Assembly (NCBI RefSeq): GCF_006538745.1 | Contig: NZ_BJLR01000018.1 | Span: 1-64,000 of the forward strand | Direction: 5' to 3' | From: Cellulomonas cellasea | GTDB lineage: Bacteria; Actinomycetota; Actinomycetes; Actinomycetales; Cellulomonadaceae | DNA length: 64,000 nucleotides | Part shown: piece by piece, positions 8,580-17,793 of the stretch | How positions within the stretch are numbered: position 1 is the first letter of the stretch | How the letters are laid out: every line of letters starts with the position of its first letter | Program-made: the position numbers and the translations under genes | The notes under the pieces: generated by a model | The model's input: the letters and a program-made list of their open reading frames with translations, nothing else | The model's database searches: none | Told to the model about the DNA's origin: nothing

Positions 8580-9830
8580 TCAGCGTTCCGCGAGGAACTC
8601 CCGCACGATCCCGCCGACCTGCTCGGCCTCGATGAGGAACCCGTCGTGCCCGAACTCGGAGCGGATCGTCCGCACCGCGCCCGAGCCGGGGATCCCCGCC
8701 GCGACGCGCTCGGACTGCGCGGGCAGGAACAGCCGGTCGGAGTCGACCGCGACGACGAGCGAGCGCGCGGTGATGCTCGCGAGCGCGGCCTCGACCCCGC
8801 CGCGGTCGCGCCCGAGGTCGTGCGTGATCATCGTGCGGGTCAGCGTCACGTAGGTGTTGGCGTCGAACCGCCGCGCGAGCTTGTCGCCGTGGTGGTCGAG
8901 GTAGGACTGCACCGCGAAGCGCCCGCCCTCGAGCGGGTCCTCGCCGCCCTGCGGGATCCGCCCGAACCGCACGTCGAGCTCGCGCGCGCTGCGGTAGGTC
9001 TGGTGCGCGATCTGCCGGGCGATGCCGAGCCCCACGTGCGGGCCCTCGCCGTCCGGTGCGTCGTAGTAGTCGCCGCCGCGGAAGCGGGGGTCGGCGTGGA
9101 TGGCCGCGAGCTGCGTGTGGAAGCTCGCGATCTGGTCGCCCGACGTCTGCGCCGCGGTGGCGATCGCCGCGAGCGACCGGACGCGCTCACGGGCGCTCAC
9201 GCCCCACTCGAGCACGCGCTGCCCGCCCATCGAGGCGCCGACGACGAGCGCCCACGAGTCGATGCCGAGCGCGTCGGTCAGGCGGGTCTCGGCGGCGACC
9301 TGGTCGCGGACCGTGATGTGCGGGAACCGCCCGCCCCACGGCCGGCCGTCGGGCGCGGTCGACGCCGGGCCGGTCGAGCCCTGGCAGCCGCCGAGCGCGT
9401 TGGGCGCGACGACGAACCAGCGGTCGGTGTCGATGGGGGCGCCGGGCCCGACGAGCGAGCTCCACCAGCCGGGCGTCGGGTGCCCGGGGCCCGCGTCGCC
9501 CGTGACGTGGGAGTCGCCGGTCAGCGCGTGCAGGACGAGCACCGCGTTGTCGCCGGCCTCGTTGAGCGTGCCCCACGTCTCGTACGCGAGCCGGACGGCG
9601 CCGAGCCGTCCGCCGGCCTCGAGGCGCAGCGGACCGAGGTCGGCGAACTGCCGGCGTCCCACGGGGTCGCCCTCGCGCCACGCGGCGCTCGCCGGCACGG
9701 GGGCGGGCGGTGCGGCGACCCGGCGGGGGCCCGCGGGGGCGGCCCTGAACGCGGTGGGCAGCGCGGCACCGCCCGGGAGGTCCCGGTCGGTCGCTGTCGT
9801 GGGCCGGTCTCTCGGCCGGTCGGTCGGCAT
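8580..9830 (-). CDS. metX: Homoserine O-acetyltransferase
   Basis: 416 residues, alpha/beta-hydrolase fold. It transfers an acetyl group from acetyl-CoA to homoserine, the first committed step toward methionine. Seen in the sequence: YETWGTLN, HALTGDSH, nucleophile motif GASMGGQRVLEW, the acid in VDSDRLF, and the His in GHDGFL. About 40 N-terminal residues precede the conserved core, longer than usual but Ala/Pro-rich. The ATG at 9830 is chosen because TAGATT lies 8 nt upstream, a leaderless pattern. It follows metY by 83 bp; together they form the direct sulfhydrylation branch. Confidence 0.93.
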   Translation of the reverse strand: MPTDRPRDRPTTATDRDLPGGAALPTAFRAAPAGPRRVAAPPAPVPASAAWREGDPVGRRQFADLGPLRLEAGGRLGAVRLAYETWGTLNEAGDNAVLVLHALTGDSHVTGDAGPGHPTPGWWSSLVGPGAPIDTDRWFVVAPNALGGCQGSTGPASTAPDGRPWGGRFPHITVRDQVAAETRLTDALGIDSWALVVGASMGGQRVLEWGVSARERVRSLAAIATAAQTSGDQIASFHTQLAAIHADPRFRGGDYYDAPDGEGPHVGLGIARQIAHQTYRSARELDVRFGRIPQGGEDPLEGGRFAVQSYLDHHGDKLARRFDANTYVTLTRTMITHDLGRDRGGVEAALASITARSLVVAVDSDRLFLPAQSERVAAGIPGSGAVRTIRSEFGHDGFLIEAEQVGGIVREFLAER

Positions 9831-9838
9831 GGCTGTCC

Positions 9839-9844
9839 AATCTA
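9839..9844 (-). promoter_or_regulatory. Leaderless -10 hexamer for metX
   Basis: TAGATT on the minus strand, 8 nt before the metX ATG, lies in the metY-metX gap. It suggests metX can be transcribed independently of metY. Confidence 0.55.
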
Positions 9845-9913
9845 CGGGGGCGTGCCGCGGGCTGCGCGTGGGGCCCCGGGCGCGACGTGCGCGTCGCGCC
9901 CGGGGCAGTGCCG

Positions 9914-11230
9914 TCAGGCGCCCTTGGCGGCCCGGAACCCGGCCTCGAGGTCGGCGAGGATGTCGTCGATGTGCTCGATGCCGACCGCGAGGCGCACGAG
10001 CCCGGGCGTCACGCCGGAGAGCGCCTGCTCCTCGGGCGTGAGCTGGCTGTGCGTCGTCGAGGCCGGGTGGATCACGAGCGAGCGGACGTCGCCGATGTTC
10101 GCGACGTTCGAGTGCAGCTCGAGCGCGGACACGAACGCCTGCCCGGCCGCGGCACCGCCGTCGATCTCGAAGGCCAGCACCGCACCGGCGCCGCGCGGGG
10201 CGTACTTGCGGGCGTTCGCGTTCCACGGGCTCGACGCCAGCCCGGCGTAGTGCACGCCGAGCACGTCCTCGCGCGCCTCGAGCCACTCGGCGACCTTCTG
10301 CGCGTTCTCGACGTGGCGCTCGACCCGCAGCGACAGCGTCTCGATGCCCTGCGCGATGAGGAACGCGTTGAACGGCGAGATCGCCGCACCCAGGTCGCGC
10401 AGGAGCTGTACGCGGGCCTTGAGGATGAACGAGAGGTTCGCGCCGAACGCGCTGCCGACGCCGAGGTCGCGCGCGTAGACGAGCCCGTGGTAGCTCGGGT
10501 CCGGCTCGTTGTAGTTCGGGAACCGCTCGGGGTGCTGCGCGTAGTCGAACGTGCCGGCGTCGACGATCACGCCGCCGATCGCGGTGCCGTGCCCGCCGAG
10601 GTACTTCGTCGCGGAGTGGATCACGACGTCGGCGCCGTGCTCGAACGGCCGGATCAGGTAGGGCGTCGCGACGGTGTTGTCGACGAGCAGCGGGACGCCG
10701 CTCTCGTGCGCGATGCCCGCGACGAGCTCGATGTCGAGCACGTCGGCGCGCGGGTTGGGGATCGACTCGGCGAAGAAGAGCTTCGTGTTCGGGCGGACCG
10801 CGTCGCGCCACGCCTGGGCGTCGTGGGGGTCGGTCACGAACGTCGTCTGGATGCCGAGCTTGGGCAGCGTGTGGTGCAGGAGGTTGTACGTGCCGCCGTA
10901 CAGGCTCGGGCTCGCGACGACGTGGTCGCCGGCCTCGGCGATGTTGAGGATCGCGAGCGTCTCGGCGGCCTGGCCGGACGCGACCAGGAGGGCGCCGACG
11001 CCGCCCTCGAGCGAGGCGATCCGGTCCTCGACGGCCGTCTGCGTCGGGTTGCCGATGCGCGTGTAGATCGGGCCGAGGTCCTTGAGCGCGAAGCGGTCGG
11101 CGGCGACGCCGGCGTCGGGGAAGACGAACGACGTCGTCTGGTAGATCGGCAGCGCGCGGGCGCCGGTCGCGGCGTCCGGGGTCTGGCCGGCGTGGACCTG
11201 GCGGGTCTCGAAGGACCAGGCGTTGTTCAT
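9914..11230 (-). CDS. metY: O-acetylhomoserine sulfhydrylase
   Basis: 438 residues, Cys/Met-metabolism PLP enzyme. It condenses O-acetylhomoserine with sulfide to homocysteine. The PLP lysine lies in HSATKYLGGHG; TRIGNPTQTAVEDRIASLEGG and the closing VRLAVGIEHIDDI are family hallmarks, and the length is that of MetY rather than the shorter MetB. GAGGAGAG precedes the ATG. It is upstream of metX on the same strand. The 489-bp leader region beyond it shows no SAM riboswitch that I can recognise, although a 14-bp palindrome is present. Confidence 0.93.
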   Translation of the reverse strand: MNNAWSFETRQVHAGQTPDAATGARALPIYQTTSFVFPDAGVAADRFALKDLGPIYTRIGNPTQTAVEDRIASLEGGVGALLVASGQAAETLAILNIAEAGDHVVASPSLYGGTYNLLHHTLPKLGIQTTFVTDPHDAQAWRDAVRPNTKLFFAESIPNPRADVLDIELVAGIAHESGVPLLVDNTVATPYLIRPFEHGADVVIHSATKYLGGHGTAIGGVIVDAGTFDYAQHPERFPNYNEPDPSYHGLVYARDLGVGSAFGANLSFILKARVQLLRDLGAAISPFNAFLIAQGIETLSLRVERHVENAQKVAEWLEAREDVLGVHYAGLASSPWNANARKYAPRGAGAVLAFEIDGGAAAGQAFVSALELHSNVANIGDVRSLVIHPASTTHSQLTPEEQALSGVTPGLVRLAVGIEHIDDILADLEAGFRAAKGA

Positions 11231-11402
11231 GGGGCTCTCCTCAGGGCGGGCCCGGCGGCGGGACGCCGTGGGCGGGGGACGCGGGGTGCGCAGGGGCGGG
11301 GGCGGGGCGCACGCTGCCGCGGTGCCGGGGAGCGGCCCGATCAGGACCGGGAGCCCCGGTGCCCGTCGCCCGCGTGCTCACGCGGGGAGGGGGAGGGGCT
11401 CA

Positions 11403-11416
11403 GGTGACCGGTCACC
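11403..11416. promoter_or_regulatory. 14-bp perfect palindrome
   Basis: GGTGACCGGTCACC lies about 170 bp upstream of metY and 300 bp upstream of the NlpC/P60 gene. The size and symmetry fit a dimeric repressor site; the regulator is unknown. Confidence 0.45.
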
Positions 11417-11483
11417 GGGCACAGCCGAGCGTGCGCTGGTCAGCGACACATTCGGCGGGACATGTCTCGAACAGTACGAGCGC

Positions 11484-11522
11484 CGTCCCGCATGTGAAAC
11501 GGCGGTCTCGCGATGCGGGACG
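11484..11522. other. Stem-loop, possible leader RNA
   Basis: CGTCCCGCAT at 11484-11493 pairs with ATGCGGGACG at 11513-11522 around a 19-nt loop. It could form on RNA from either strand; nothing shows which. Confidence 0.4.
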
Positions 11523-11604
11523 ACTTCACCCCGCCTCCCGGCCGTCGCCCGTACGGGCAGCTTCACCCGGTCGTTTCGTCCGGGTCGGTCCCGAACCACA
11601 TCCG

Positions 11605-11638
11605 TGTGACTCCTGTGACGGGTGTGACTGGTGTTCAC
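11605..11638 (+). promoter_or_regulatory. Three TGTGAC repeats at 9-bp spacing
   Basis: TGTGAC starts at 11605, 11614 and 11623, followed by TTCAC at 11634-11638. GTGA-N7-TCAC at 11624-11638 is one base longer than a Crp/Cmr site (GTGA-N6-TCAC). The cluster lies about 85-115 bp before the NlpC/P60 start, a position suitable for an activator. Confidence 0.5.
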
Positions 11639-11719
11639 TTCTGAGAATCCCGCCGGTAGCGTGCCGACGGGCGCCCCCGACGGCTCAAGGTCGCGCCCTC
11701 GGACGACGAAGGACATGAC

Positions 11720-13189
11720 GTGACCCACCCCCACCCGCGCAGCCGCACGGTGCCGCAGCTCCGCCGCTCCGCAGCGGCCACGCTCGCCGCGGCCCTGCTC
11801 GTGCTGACCCCGGTCGCGGCCACCGCCGTCCCCGCCGCACCGAGCGACCAGGACGTGCGCGACGCCCGCCGCGCGGTCGCGGGGGCCGAGTCGTCCGTCG
11901 CCGCCATCGAGGTGCGCCTCGCCCAGCAGAGCGCCGAGCGCGACGCCGCCCTCGTGCGCGTGCAGCAGGCCGCCGAGGCGTACACGCAGGCCCAGGTCGA
12001 CGCCGAGGCCGCCGCCGCCGCCGCGACGACCGCCGCGGAGAGCCACCGCGTCGCGCAGGAGCAGGCCGAGGCCGCCCGTCGCACGCTCGTCGCCATCGCC
12101 CGTCAGAGCGCCCGCTCCGGCGGCTCGATGGACACCGTCCAGGCGTTCCTCTCGGCCGACGGCTTCGACCAGGTCGTCGAGCGCAGCACCGCGCTCGCCC
12201 GGGTCAGCACCAAGGCCGACACCGCCGTCCAGGAGTACCGCGCCGCCCAGCTCGTCGCCACGACGCTGAAGAATCGGGCCGACGCAGCCGTCGCGGCGCA
12301 GGAGGAGGCGGCCGAGGCCGCGCAGGACGCGCTCGCCGAGGCGAAGGCCGTGCAGGAGGAGGCCGACGACGCCGTCGCGGCCGCCACCGTCGAGCGCGAG
12401 GGCCTCATCGCCCAGCTCGCCGCGGCGCGCAGCACGAGCGCCGAGGTCGAGCGCGCGCGCCAGGACGCCCTCGACGTCGAGCGCCGGGCCCGCGAGAACG
12501 CCGCCGCGCAGGCCCGCCGCACCGCGACGCCCGCGCCCGCCGCCGGTCCGGCAGCACAGGCTCCCCCCGCCCCGTCCTCGGCGCAGGCTCCCGCCGCCCA
12601 GGCTCCCGCCGCGCCCGCTCCGGCAGCCCCGGCCCCGGCGGCCCCGGCTCCTGCGGCGCCCGCCCCGGCGGCGCCGGCACCCGCTCCCGCCGCACCGGCG
12701 CCCGCACCGGCCGCACCGGCGCCCGCACCGGCCGCACCGGCGCCCGCACCGGCCGTGCCCGCGCCCGCCCCGGCGCCGAGCAACCCCTACGGCCTCGGCA
12801 CCGGACGCTCACGCGGCAGCGCGGGCCAGGGCGAGGCCGCCTCCGCGTGGGCGCGCACGCAGGCTGGCATCCCGTACCTGTGGGGCGGCACGGGTCCCGG
12901 CGGCTACGACTGCTCGGGCCTCACCGGGGGCGCGTGGCGCAGCGCCGGCGTCAACCTCAACCGGACGTCGCGCGACCAGTACAAGCAGGTGCTCAAGATC
13001 AGCTACGACTCGCTGCGCCCTGGCGACCTCGTGTTCTGGTCGACCGACCCGAACAACCCCGACAAGATCCACCACGTCGCGTTGTACGTCGGCGGCGGGC
13101 AGATCATGGAGGCCGCGCGCGAGGGCGTGCCCGTGCGCCTGGCGTCGATGCGCTGGTCGGGCACCATGCCGTACGCCGGTCGCCCCTGA
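11720..13189 (+). CDS. Secreted NlpC/P60 peptidoglycan endopeptidase
   Basis: 489 residues. Start is the GTG at 11720 behind GAAGGAC. A signal peptide (about 1-38) ends at TAVPAAP. Residues about 40-260 form a long Ala/Glu/Gln-rich coiled coil, and 265-355 an Ala-Pro repeat linker. The NlpC/P60 domain covers 370-489, with catalytic Cys near 398 in YDCSGL and His near 452 in HHVALYVG. This is the RipA/RipC architecture: cleavage of D-Glu to DAP bonds at the septum, with the coiled coil used for autoinhibition or for FtsEX binding. The substrate specificity is inferred. A strong hairpin follows. Confidence 0.9.
   Translation: MTHPHPRSRTVPQLRRSAAATLAAALLVLTPVAATAVPAAPSDQDVRDARRAVAGAESSVAAIEVRLAQQSAERDAALVRVQQAAEAYTQAQVDAEAAAAAATTAAESHRVAQEQAEAARRTLVAIARQSARSGGSMDTVQAFLSADGFDQVVERSTALARVSTKADTAVQEYRAAQLVATTLKNRADAAVAAQEEAAEAAQDALAEAKAVQEEADDAVAAATVEREGLIAQLAAARSTSAEVERARQDALDVERRARENAAAQARRTATPAPAAGPAAQAPPAPSSAQAPAAQAPAAPAPAAPAPAAPAPAAPAPAAPAPAPAAPAPAPAAPAPAPAAPAPAPAVPAPAPAPSNPYGLGTGRSRGSAGQGEAASAWARTQAGIPYLWGGTGPGGYDCSGLTGGAWRSAGVNLNRTSRDQYKQVLKISYDSLRPGDLVFWSTDPNNPDKIHHVALYVGGGQIMEAAREGVPVRLASMRWSGTMPYAGRP
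12595..12780 (+). repeat. Ala-Pro repeat region in the NlpC/P60 gene
   Basis: Degenerate APAAP and PAPAAPA units encode a rigid linker between the coiled coil and catalytic domain. Two 24-bp blocks near 12690-12750 are almost identical, so length variation between strains is likely. Confidence 0.8.
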
Positions 13190-13254
13190 GACGTCCGCCC
13201 GGAAACGTCGCCCGGCGGGTCCGTCCGTGCGGACCGGCACCCCACGAGCAGGAC

Positions 13255-13276
13255 GGGCCGCCCCGAGGGGCGGCCC
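13255..13276. terminator. GC hairpin between NlpC/P60 and ppa
   Basis: GGGCCGCCCC at 13255-13264 pairs with GGGGCGGCCC at 13267-13276. It sits between two convergent stop codons (13189 and 13286) and can end transcription from both sides; no U-tract. Confidence 0.75.
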
Positions 13277-13285
13277 GCGTCCGGC

Positions 13286-13783
13286 TCAGTGGTGGTCGTA
13301 CCCCGCGTCGATGGCCCGCTGGCGCGAGCGCTCGATCTCGTCCTCGGCCTCCTGGCGGCCGGTCCAGTGCGCGCCCTCGACCGACTTGCCGGGCTCGAGG
13401 TCCTTGTAGACCTCGAAGAAGTGCTGGATCTCGAGGCGGTGGAAGTCCGAGACGTCGTCGATGTCCTGACGCCACGCGGCGCGCTGGTCGCCGGTCGGCA
13501 CGCACAGCACCTTGTCGTCACCGCCCGCCTCGTCGCGCATGCGGAACATCCCGAGCGCGCGGCACCGGATCAGGCAGCCCGGGAACGTCGGCTCCTCGAG
13601 GAGCACGAGGGCGTCGAGCGGGTCGCCGTCCTCACCGAGGGTGCCCTCGATGAAGCCGTAGTCGTCGGGGTAGCGCGTCGAGGTGAAGAGCATGCGGTCG
13701 AGGCGGATCCGCCCCGTCGCGTGATCGACCTCGTACTTGTTGCGCTGACCCTTGGGGATCTCGATCGTGACGTCGAACTCCAC
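13286..13783 (-). CDS. ppa: Inorganic pyrophosphatase, family I
   Basis: 165 residues from the GTG at 13783, which has GGAGGAG 6 nt upstream and begins at the conserved [16 protein letters not shown]; 22 further open codons upstream are unlikely to be used. Active-site residues are visible in [17 protein letters not shown] and [10 protein letters not shown]. It hydrolyses pyrophosphate to phosphate with magnesium, as a soluble hexameric enzyme. It is divergent from dacB, the same neighbourhood as in mycobacteria. Confidence 0.96.
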   Translation of the reverse strand: MEFDVTIEIPKGQRNKYEVDHATGRIRLDRMLFTSTRYPDDYGFIEGTLGEDGDPLDALVLLEEPTFPGCLIRCRALGMFRMRDEAGGDDKVLCVPTGDQRAAWRQDIDDVSDFHRLEIQHFFEVYKDLEPGKSVEGAHWTGRQEAEDEIERSRQRAIDAGYDHH

Positions 13784-13895
13784 AGCTCTCCTCCGCCCGT
13801 GCGGCGGGAGCGCCGGTGGGCGCGACCTGTCCACACGTGTCTCCAACATGCCTGTGGCGGCGTGCCGACGTGGGACGCCCCCCTGGTACGTGACC

Positions 13896-13901
13896 TAGTG
13901 T
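13896..13901 (+). promoter_or_regulatory. Candidate -10 for dacB
   Basis: TAGTGT lies in the ppa/dacB divergent gap, giving a leader of about 105 nt before the dacB ATG. No clear -35. Confidence 0.35.
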
Positions 13902-13971
13902 GACGCACCGGGACGACTTGCTCCCGCGCGCGGTCCACACCGTGCCCGGTCGAGCAGCCGACTGAGACCAA

Positions 13972-13998
13972 CGACACGCGCGACACGCGCGACACGCA
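13972..13998. repeat. Three tandem copies of a 9-bp unit in the dacB leader
   Basis: CGACACGCG at 13972-13980 and 13981-13989, then CGACACGCA at 13990-13998. The run ends just before the GGGAGG ribosome-binding site, so copy number could alter leader folding. Confidence 0.9.
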
Positions 13999-14013
13999 CG
14001 GACGGGAGGGCGC

Positions 14014-15426
14014 ATGTCGACAGGCGCGCGCGTGGTCGGGGTGAGCCTGCTCGTGCTCGTCCTGGGCGGTGCCGCGTACGGGACGGCGGACGCCTACGAC
14101 GTCGTGCCCGGGGTCGTCACGCTCGCTCCCGTGCCCCCGGACCCCGAGCCGTTCCCGGCCGTCCCGGGTGCCGCCGAGCCGCCCGCGGTCGCCCCGGCGC
14201 TCGGCCCGCTCGACGCCGCGGCTCCCGTGCCCGACGCCGCGCAGGTCGCCGCGCTCGTCCAGGGCCTCGTGACCGACGGGCGCATCGGGCCCGCGGTCGG
14301 CGTCGTCGTGGCCGACCAGATCACCGGCGAGGTGCTCGCGTCGCACGCGTCGGACCAGCCGCGCGTCCCCGCGTCGACCGCGAAGCTCGTGACCGGCGTC
14401 GCCGCGCTCGCGACGCTCGACCCGGCGTCGACGCTCGACACGCGCGTCGTGCGCGGCGAGGGCGACCAGGTCGTGCTCGTCGGCGGCGGCGACATGATGC
14501 TCGCGCCGGGCGGGGGCGACGCCGACGCGGTCGTCGGGCACGCGGGCCTCGGCGACCTCGCGACCCAGGTCGCGGGCGTGCTGACCTCGACGGGGACGAC
14601 GTCCGTGCGCCTCGGCTACGACGGCTCGCTGTTCTCCGGGCCGGCGCTCAGCCCGACGTGGAAGCCGTCGGACGTCAACCAGGGCTTCGTCGCCCCCGTC
14701 ACGAGCCTCGCGGTCGACATCGCGAAGATCCGGCCGGGGGAGTATCCGCCGCGGCACCCGGACCCCGAGCGCCACGCCGCTCAGACGTTCGCGGAGCGGC
14801 TCGCCGAGAACGGGATCACCGTGACCGAGGTCGGCCCCGTCGGCCCGACGCCCGCGGGTGCCGAGCAGCTCGGCCTCGTGCGGTCCGCGCCCCTGTCCGA
14901 CGTCGTGCACTACTTCCTCGACACGTCGGACAACACCATCACCGAGGTCGTCGCGCGCCTCGTCGCGGTGCGCTCGGGGCTCCCGGGCAGCTTCGAGGGC
15001 GCGTCGCAGGCGGTCCTGCGCGAGGCCGCGCAGCTCGGGGTCGACACGTCCGGGGCCCAGCTCGTGGACGCCTCGGGCCTCGGCGCGGGCTCGCTGCTGA
15101 CCCCCGACCTGCTCCTGGGGCTCCTGCGCCTCGTGACCGACCCCGCGCGGCCCGAGCTGCGGGAGATCGCGACCGGGATGCCCGTCGCCGGGCTCACCGG
15201 GACCCTGGCCGAGCGGTACACGACGACGTCGGCGCGCGGTCTCGTGCGCGCGAAGACCGGAAGCCTGCCGGGCGTCACGTCGCTCGCGGGCACCGTCGTC
15301 GACGCCGACGGCCGCCAGCTCCTGTTCGCGGTGCTCGCCGACCAGACGCCCGGCGGCGGGCAGCCCGCGCCGCGCGCGGCGATCGACGGGTTCGTGGCGC
15401 GCCTCGCGGAGTGCGGCTGCCGCTGA
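14014..15426 (+). CDS. dacB: D-alanyl-D-alanine carboxypeptidase / endopeptidase, S13 (PBP4 type)
   Basis: 470 residues. One N-terminal hydrophobic segment (VGVSLLVLVLGGAAYG) exports or anchors it. Penicillin-binding motifs are complete: SxxK as STAK near 121, SxN as SDN near 304, KTG near 414. The family trims the terminal D-Ala of peptidoglycan stem peptides and can cut cross-links. GGGAGG precedes the ATG. It is divergent from ppa and followed closely by the zinc metalloprotease family gene. Confidence 0.93.
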   Translation: MSTGARVVGVSLLVLVLGGAAYGTADAYDVVPGVVTLAPVPPDPEPFPAVPGAAEPPAVAPALGPLDAAAPVPDAAQVAALVQGLVTDGRIGPAVGVVVADQITGEVLASHASDQPRVPASTAKLVTGVAALATLDPASTLDTRVVRGEGDQVVLVGGGDMMLAPGGGDADAVVGHAGLGDLATQVAGVLTSTGTTSVRLGYDGSLFSGPALSPTWKPSDVNQGFVAPVTSLAVDIAKIRPGEYPPRHPDPERHAAQTFAERLAENGITVTEVGPVGPTPAGAEQLGLVRSAPLSDVVHYFLDTSDNTITEVVARLVAVRSGLPGSFEGASQAVLREAAQLGVDTSGAQLVDASGLGAGSLLTPDLLLGLLRLVTDPARPELREIATGMPVAGLTGTLAERYTTTSARGLVRAKTGSLPGVTSLAGTVVDADGRQLLFAVLADQTPGGGQPAPRAAIDGFVARLAECGCR

Positions 15427-15469
15427 GGACCTCCGCCACCGACCGGCGGGCGCGCGGCGGACCGGCGGT

Positions 15470-15475
15470 TACGGT
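15470..15475 (+). promoter_or_regulatory. Leaderless -10 hexamer for the metalloprotease gene
   Basis: TACGGT is 6 nt before the GTG at 15482, without a Shine-Dalgarno sequence. Confidence 0.6.
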
Positions 15476-15481
15476 GGGCGC

Positions 15482-16630
15482 GTGGCACCGCGTCGAGCAG
15501 CGAACCCGGACCGCGTCGACGCCGAGCCCGGCACGACCGGACCCGGGCCGCACGCGCTCGTCGACTGGGACGTCGCCGCACGCCTCGCGGGCCGGCTCGC
15601 GACCCCCGGCCCCCGGACGACGCGCGACGAGGCCGCCGCGCTCGTCGAGGGGCTGCGCGCCGCGGCCGACGCCGCCCCGGGGCACGTCGCCCGCATCACG
15701 GGCCTGACGCCGGCGCCCGGACGGTCGCCCGCGACCGTGCACGTCGTCGACCGCCCGGCCTGGGCGCGGGCCAACACCCGCCTCATGGCGAGCATGACGC
15801 GCGACGTCCCCGTGCCCCGGCCGGTGCCCGCCCCCGCCCGGCTCGCCGCCGCGACGCAGGTGGGCGCGGTGCTCGCGCTGCTCTCGGGCAAGGTCCTCGG
15901 GCAGTTCGACCCGTTCACCGCCGACGCGCAGGCGCCCGGCGGCCGGCTGCTGCTCGTCGCGCCCAACGTGCTCCAGGCCGAGCGGGCGATGCGGCTCGAC
16001 CCCGCCGACTTCCGGCTCTGGGTCTGCCTGCACGAGCAGACGCACGCGCTGCAGTTCGCCGCGGCGCCGTGGCTCGCCGACCACCTGCGCACGCGCTCGG
16101 GCACGCTGCTCGCCGGCCTCTCGGGCGACGCCGAGCGGACCCGGGACAAGGGCCGCAGGGGCCACGGCACGCACGACGACGACCCGACGCTGCTCGACCT
16201 GCTGCAGCGCGTCGCCGGCGCGCTGGGCGGCCCGGACGACGGGCGCGGGATCCTCGACCTGCTGCCCCCGGGCCAGCGCGAGCTCGTCGACGAGGTGGGC
16301 GCGGTCATGGCGCTGCTCGAGGGGCACGCGGACGTCGCGATGGACGCCGTCGGGCGCTCGGTCGTGCCGTCCGTGCGCCGCATCCGCGCCCGCTTCGAGG
16401 CCCGCCGGGACGCCGGGGCCCGGTCCCGCGGCCCCGAGCGCGTCGTGCGCCGGCTGCTCGGGCTCGACGCCAAGCTCGCGCAGTACCGCGACGGCGCGGC
16501 GTTCGTGCGCGCGGTCCGCACCGCCGTCGGGACCGACGGGCTCAACGCCGTGTGGGCCGCGCCCGAGCACCTGCCGTCGGCGCGCGAGATCGCCGAGCCC
16601 GGCGCCTGGGTGCGTCGCGTGCACGGCTGA
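15482..16630 (+). CDS. Zinc-dependent metalloprotease family protein (DUF2342, F420-associated)
   Basis: 382 residues from a leaderless-type GTG. The zinc motif is visible as [10 protein letters not shown] (HExxH) near residue 183, with a second conserved stretch [12 protein letters not shown] further on that supplies another metal ligand. The family is widespread in actinobacteria and annotated as coenzyme F420 biosynthesis-associated from gene distribution, without a proven reaction. It lies 5 bp before tilS, so both are probably co-transcribed with hpt. Whether it is a true protease is unknown. Confidence 0.85.
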   Translation: MAPRRAANPDRVDAEPGTTGPGPHALVDWDVAARLAGRLATPGPRTTRDEAAALVEGLRAAADAAPGHVARITGLTPAPGRSPATVHVVDRPAWARANTRLMASMTRDVPVPRPVPAPARLAAATQVGAVLALLSGKVLGQFDPFTADAQAPGGRLLLVAPNVLQAERAMRLDPADFRLWVCLHEQTHALQFAAAPWLADHLRTRSGTLLAGLSGDAERTRDKGRRGHGTHDDDPTLLDLLQRVAGALGGPDDGRGILDLLPPGQRELVDEVGAVMALLEGHADVAMDAVGRSVVPSVRRIRARFEARRDAGARSRGPERVVRRLLGLDAKLAQYRDGAAFVRAVRTAVGTDGLNAVWAAPEHLPSAREIAEPGAWVRRVHG

Positions 16631-16635
16631 CCGGC

Positions 16636-17793
16636 ATGGCCGGACCCGCACCCGTCGTGGCGGCCGCCCGCACCGCGGTCGCCCGCGCGCTCGACGACGT
16701 GCCCGCCGGGTCGCTCGTGCTCGTCGCGTGCTCGGGCGGCGCCGACTCCCTCGCGCTCGCGGCCGCGACGGCGTTCGTCGCCGAGCGCAGCTCGCGCGGC
16801 TCGCGCGGGTCGCGGGCGCTGCGGGCCGGCGCCGTCGTCGTCGACCACGGCCTGCAGCCCGGCAGCGCCGACGTCGCGGCCGCTGCGGCGGTCACGTGCC
16901 GGGTGCTCGGGCTCGACCCCGTCGAGGTGGTCCGCGTCGACGCCGGCGGTCCGGGCGGTCCCGAGGCCGCCGCCCGCGACGTGCGGTACGCCGCCCTCGC
17001 CGCGACCGCCCAGCGGCTCGGCGCGGCCGCGGTGCTGCTCGGGCACACCCTCGACGACCAGGCCGAGGGCGTCCTGCTCGGGCTCGCGCGGGGCTCGGGC
17101 GCCCGCTCGCTCGCGGGCATGGCGGCGCGCCGGGACCTGCTGCGCCGGCCGTTCCTCGGGCTCCGGCGCGCCGACACCGAGGCGGTGTGCGCGGCGCACG
17201 GGCTCACGCCGTGGCACGACCCCACCAACACCCCGGCGCCCGGTGACCGCGCGGCGCCCGTCCGGTCCCGCGTGCGTGGCGAGGCCCTGCCGGTGCTCGA
17301 GGACGTGCTCGGGCCCGGGGTCGCCGTCGCGCTCGCCCGCACGGCCGCGCTGCTGCGCGAGGACGCGGACGCGCTCGACGCGCTCGCGGCGGAGCTCCTG
17401 GCGGAGGCGGCGCTGGCTGCGGCCGACGCGTCGGCGACCGGGCCCGCGGGTGACGCCGACGCGCCTGGGCCGGCGGGCGACGCCGACACGCCCGGGACGC
17501 CCGGTCCCGCCGACGCTCCCGCGACCGAGCAGCCCCCCGCGGGCCCGGGCGTCGTGCTCGACGTCACGACGCTCGCCCGCGCCCTCCCCGCCGTGCGCCG
17601 CCGGGCCCTGCGGCAGGCCGCGGCGCGTGCCGGGAGCCCGCCCGGGAGCCTCACCCGGGCGCACGTCCTCGCGGTCGACGCGCTCGTGACCGCGTGGCAC
17701 GGGCAGGGTCCGGCCGACCTGCCGGGTCCCGTGGTCGCGTCCCGCGCGTGTGGCAGGCTGAGGCTCCACCCCCGAACGCACGAAGGAGAATGA
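16636..17793 (+). CDS. tilS: tRNA(Ile)-lysidine synthase
   Basis: 385 residues. It converts C34 of the CAU-anticodon tRNA-Ile to lysidine with ATP and lysine, changing decoding from AUG to AUA. The PP-loop motif SGGADS is near residue 33 and [10 protein letters not shown] and GHTLDDQAE follow as in the family. Odd point: an Asp/Ala/Pro/Gly insert of about 40 residues (DNA 17430-17545) sits in the C-terminal half, made of repeated PAGDAD-like units. It overlaps hpt by 4 bp (ATGA). Confidence 0.93.
   Translation: MAGPAPVVAAARTAVARALDDVPAGSLVLVACSGGADSLALAAATAFVAERSSRGSRGSRALRAGAVVVDHGLQPGSADVAAAAAVTCRVLGLDPVEVVRVDAGGPGGPEAAARDVRYAALAATAQRLGAAAVLLGHTLDDQAEGVLLGLARGSGARSLAGMAARRDLLRRPFLGLRRADTEAVCAAHGLTPWHDPTNTPAPGDRAAPVRSRVRGEALPVLEDVLGPGVAVALARTAALLREDADALDALAAELLAEAALAAADASATGPAGDADAPGPAGDADTPGTPGPADAPATEQPPAGPGVVLDVTTLARALPAVRRRALRQAAARAGSPPGSLTRAHVLAVDALVTAWHGQGPADLPGPVVASRACGRLRLHPRTHEGE

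Larger units (their letters stand above)
11231..11719. other. 489-bp divergent intergenic region, metY / NlpC-P60
   Basis: No coding signal is seen. It holds a 14-bp palindrome (11403-11416), a 10-bp-stem inverted repeat (11484-11522), two TTCACCC copies around 11525 and 11562, and three phased TGTGAC repeats (11605-11628). NlpC/P60 and resuscitation factor genes of actinobacteria often carry a c-di-AMP (ydaO) riboswitch in such a leader, but I could not match its conserved core here. Confidence 0.7.

Noticed and set aside
4881-10250. 1789-codon open frame on the plus strand across MPI, GH3 and metX
   Set aside because: Opposite conserved minus-strand enzymes, composition dominated by Arg, Ala and Pro; no plausible start.
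11231-11400. SAM riboswitch before metY
   Set aside because: No conserved SAM-I, SAM-II or SAM-IV core sequence could be found by eye in the leader.
11603-11638. True Crp/Cmr site
   Set aside because: GTGA-N7-TCAC is one base too long for the GTGA-N6-TCAC consensus; kept only as phased repeats.
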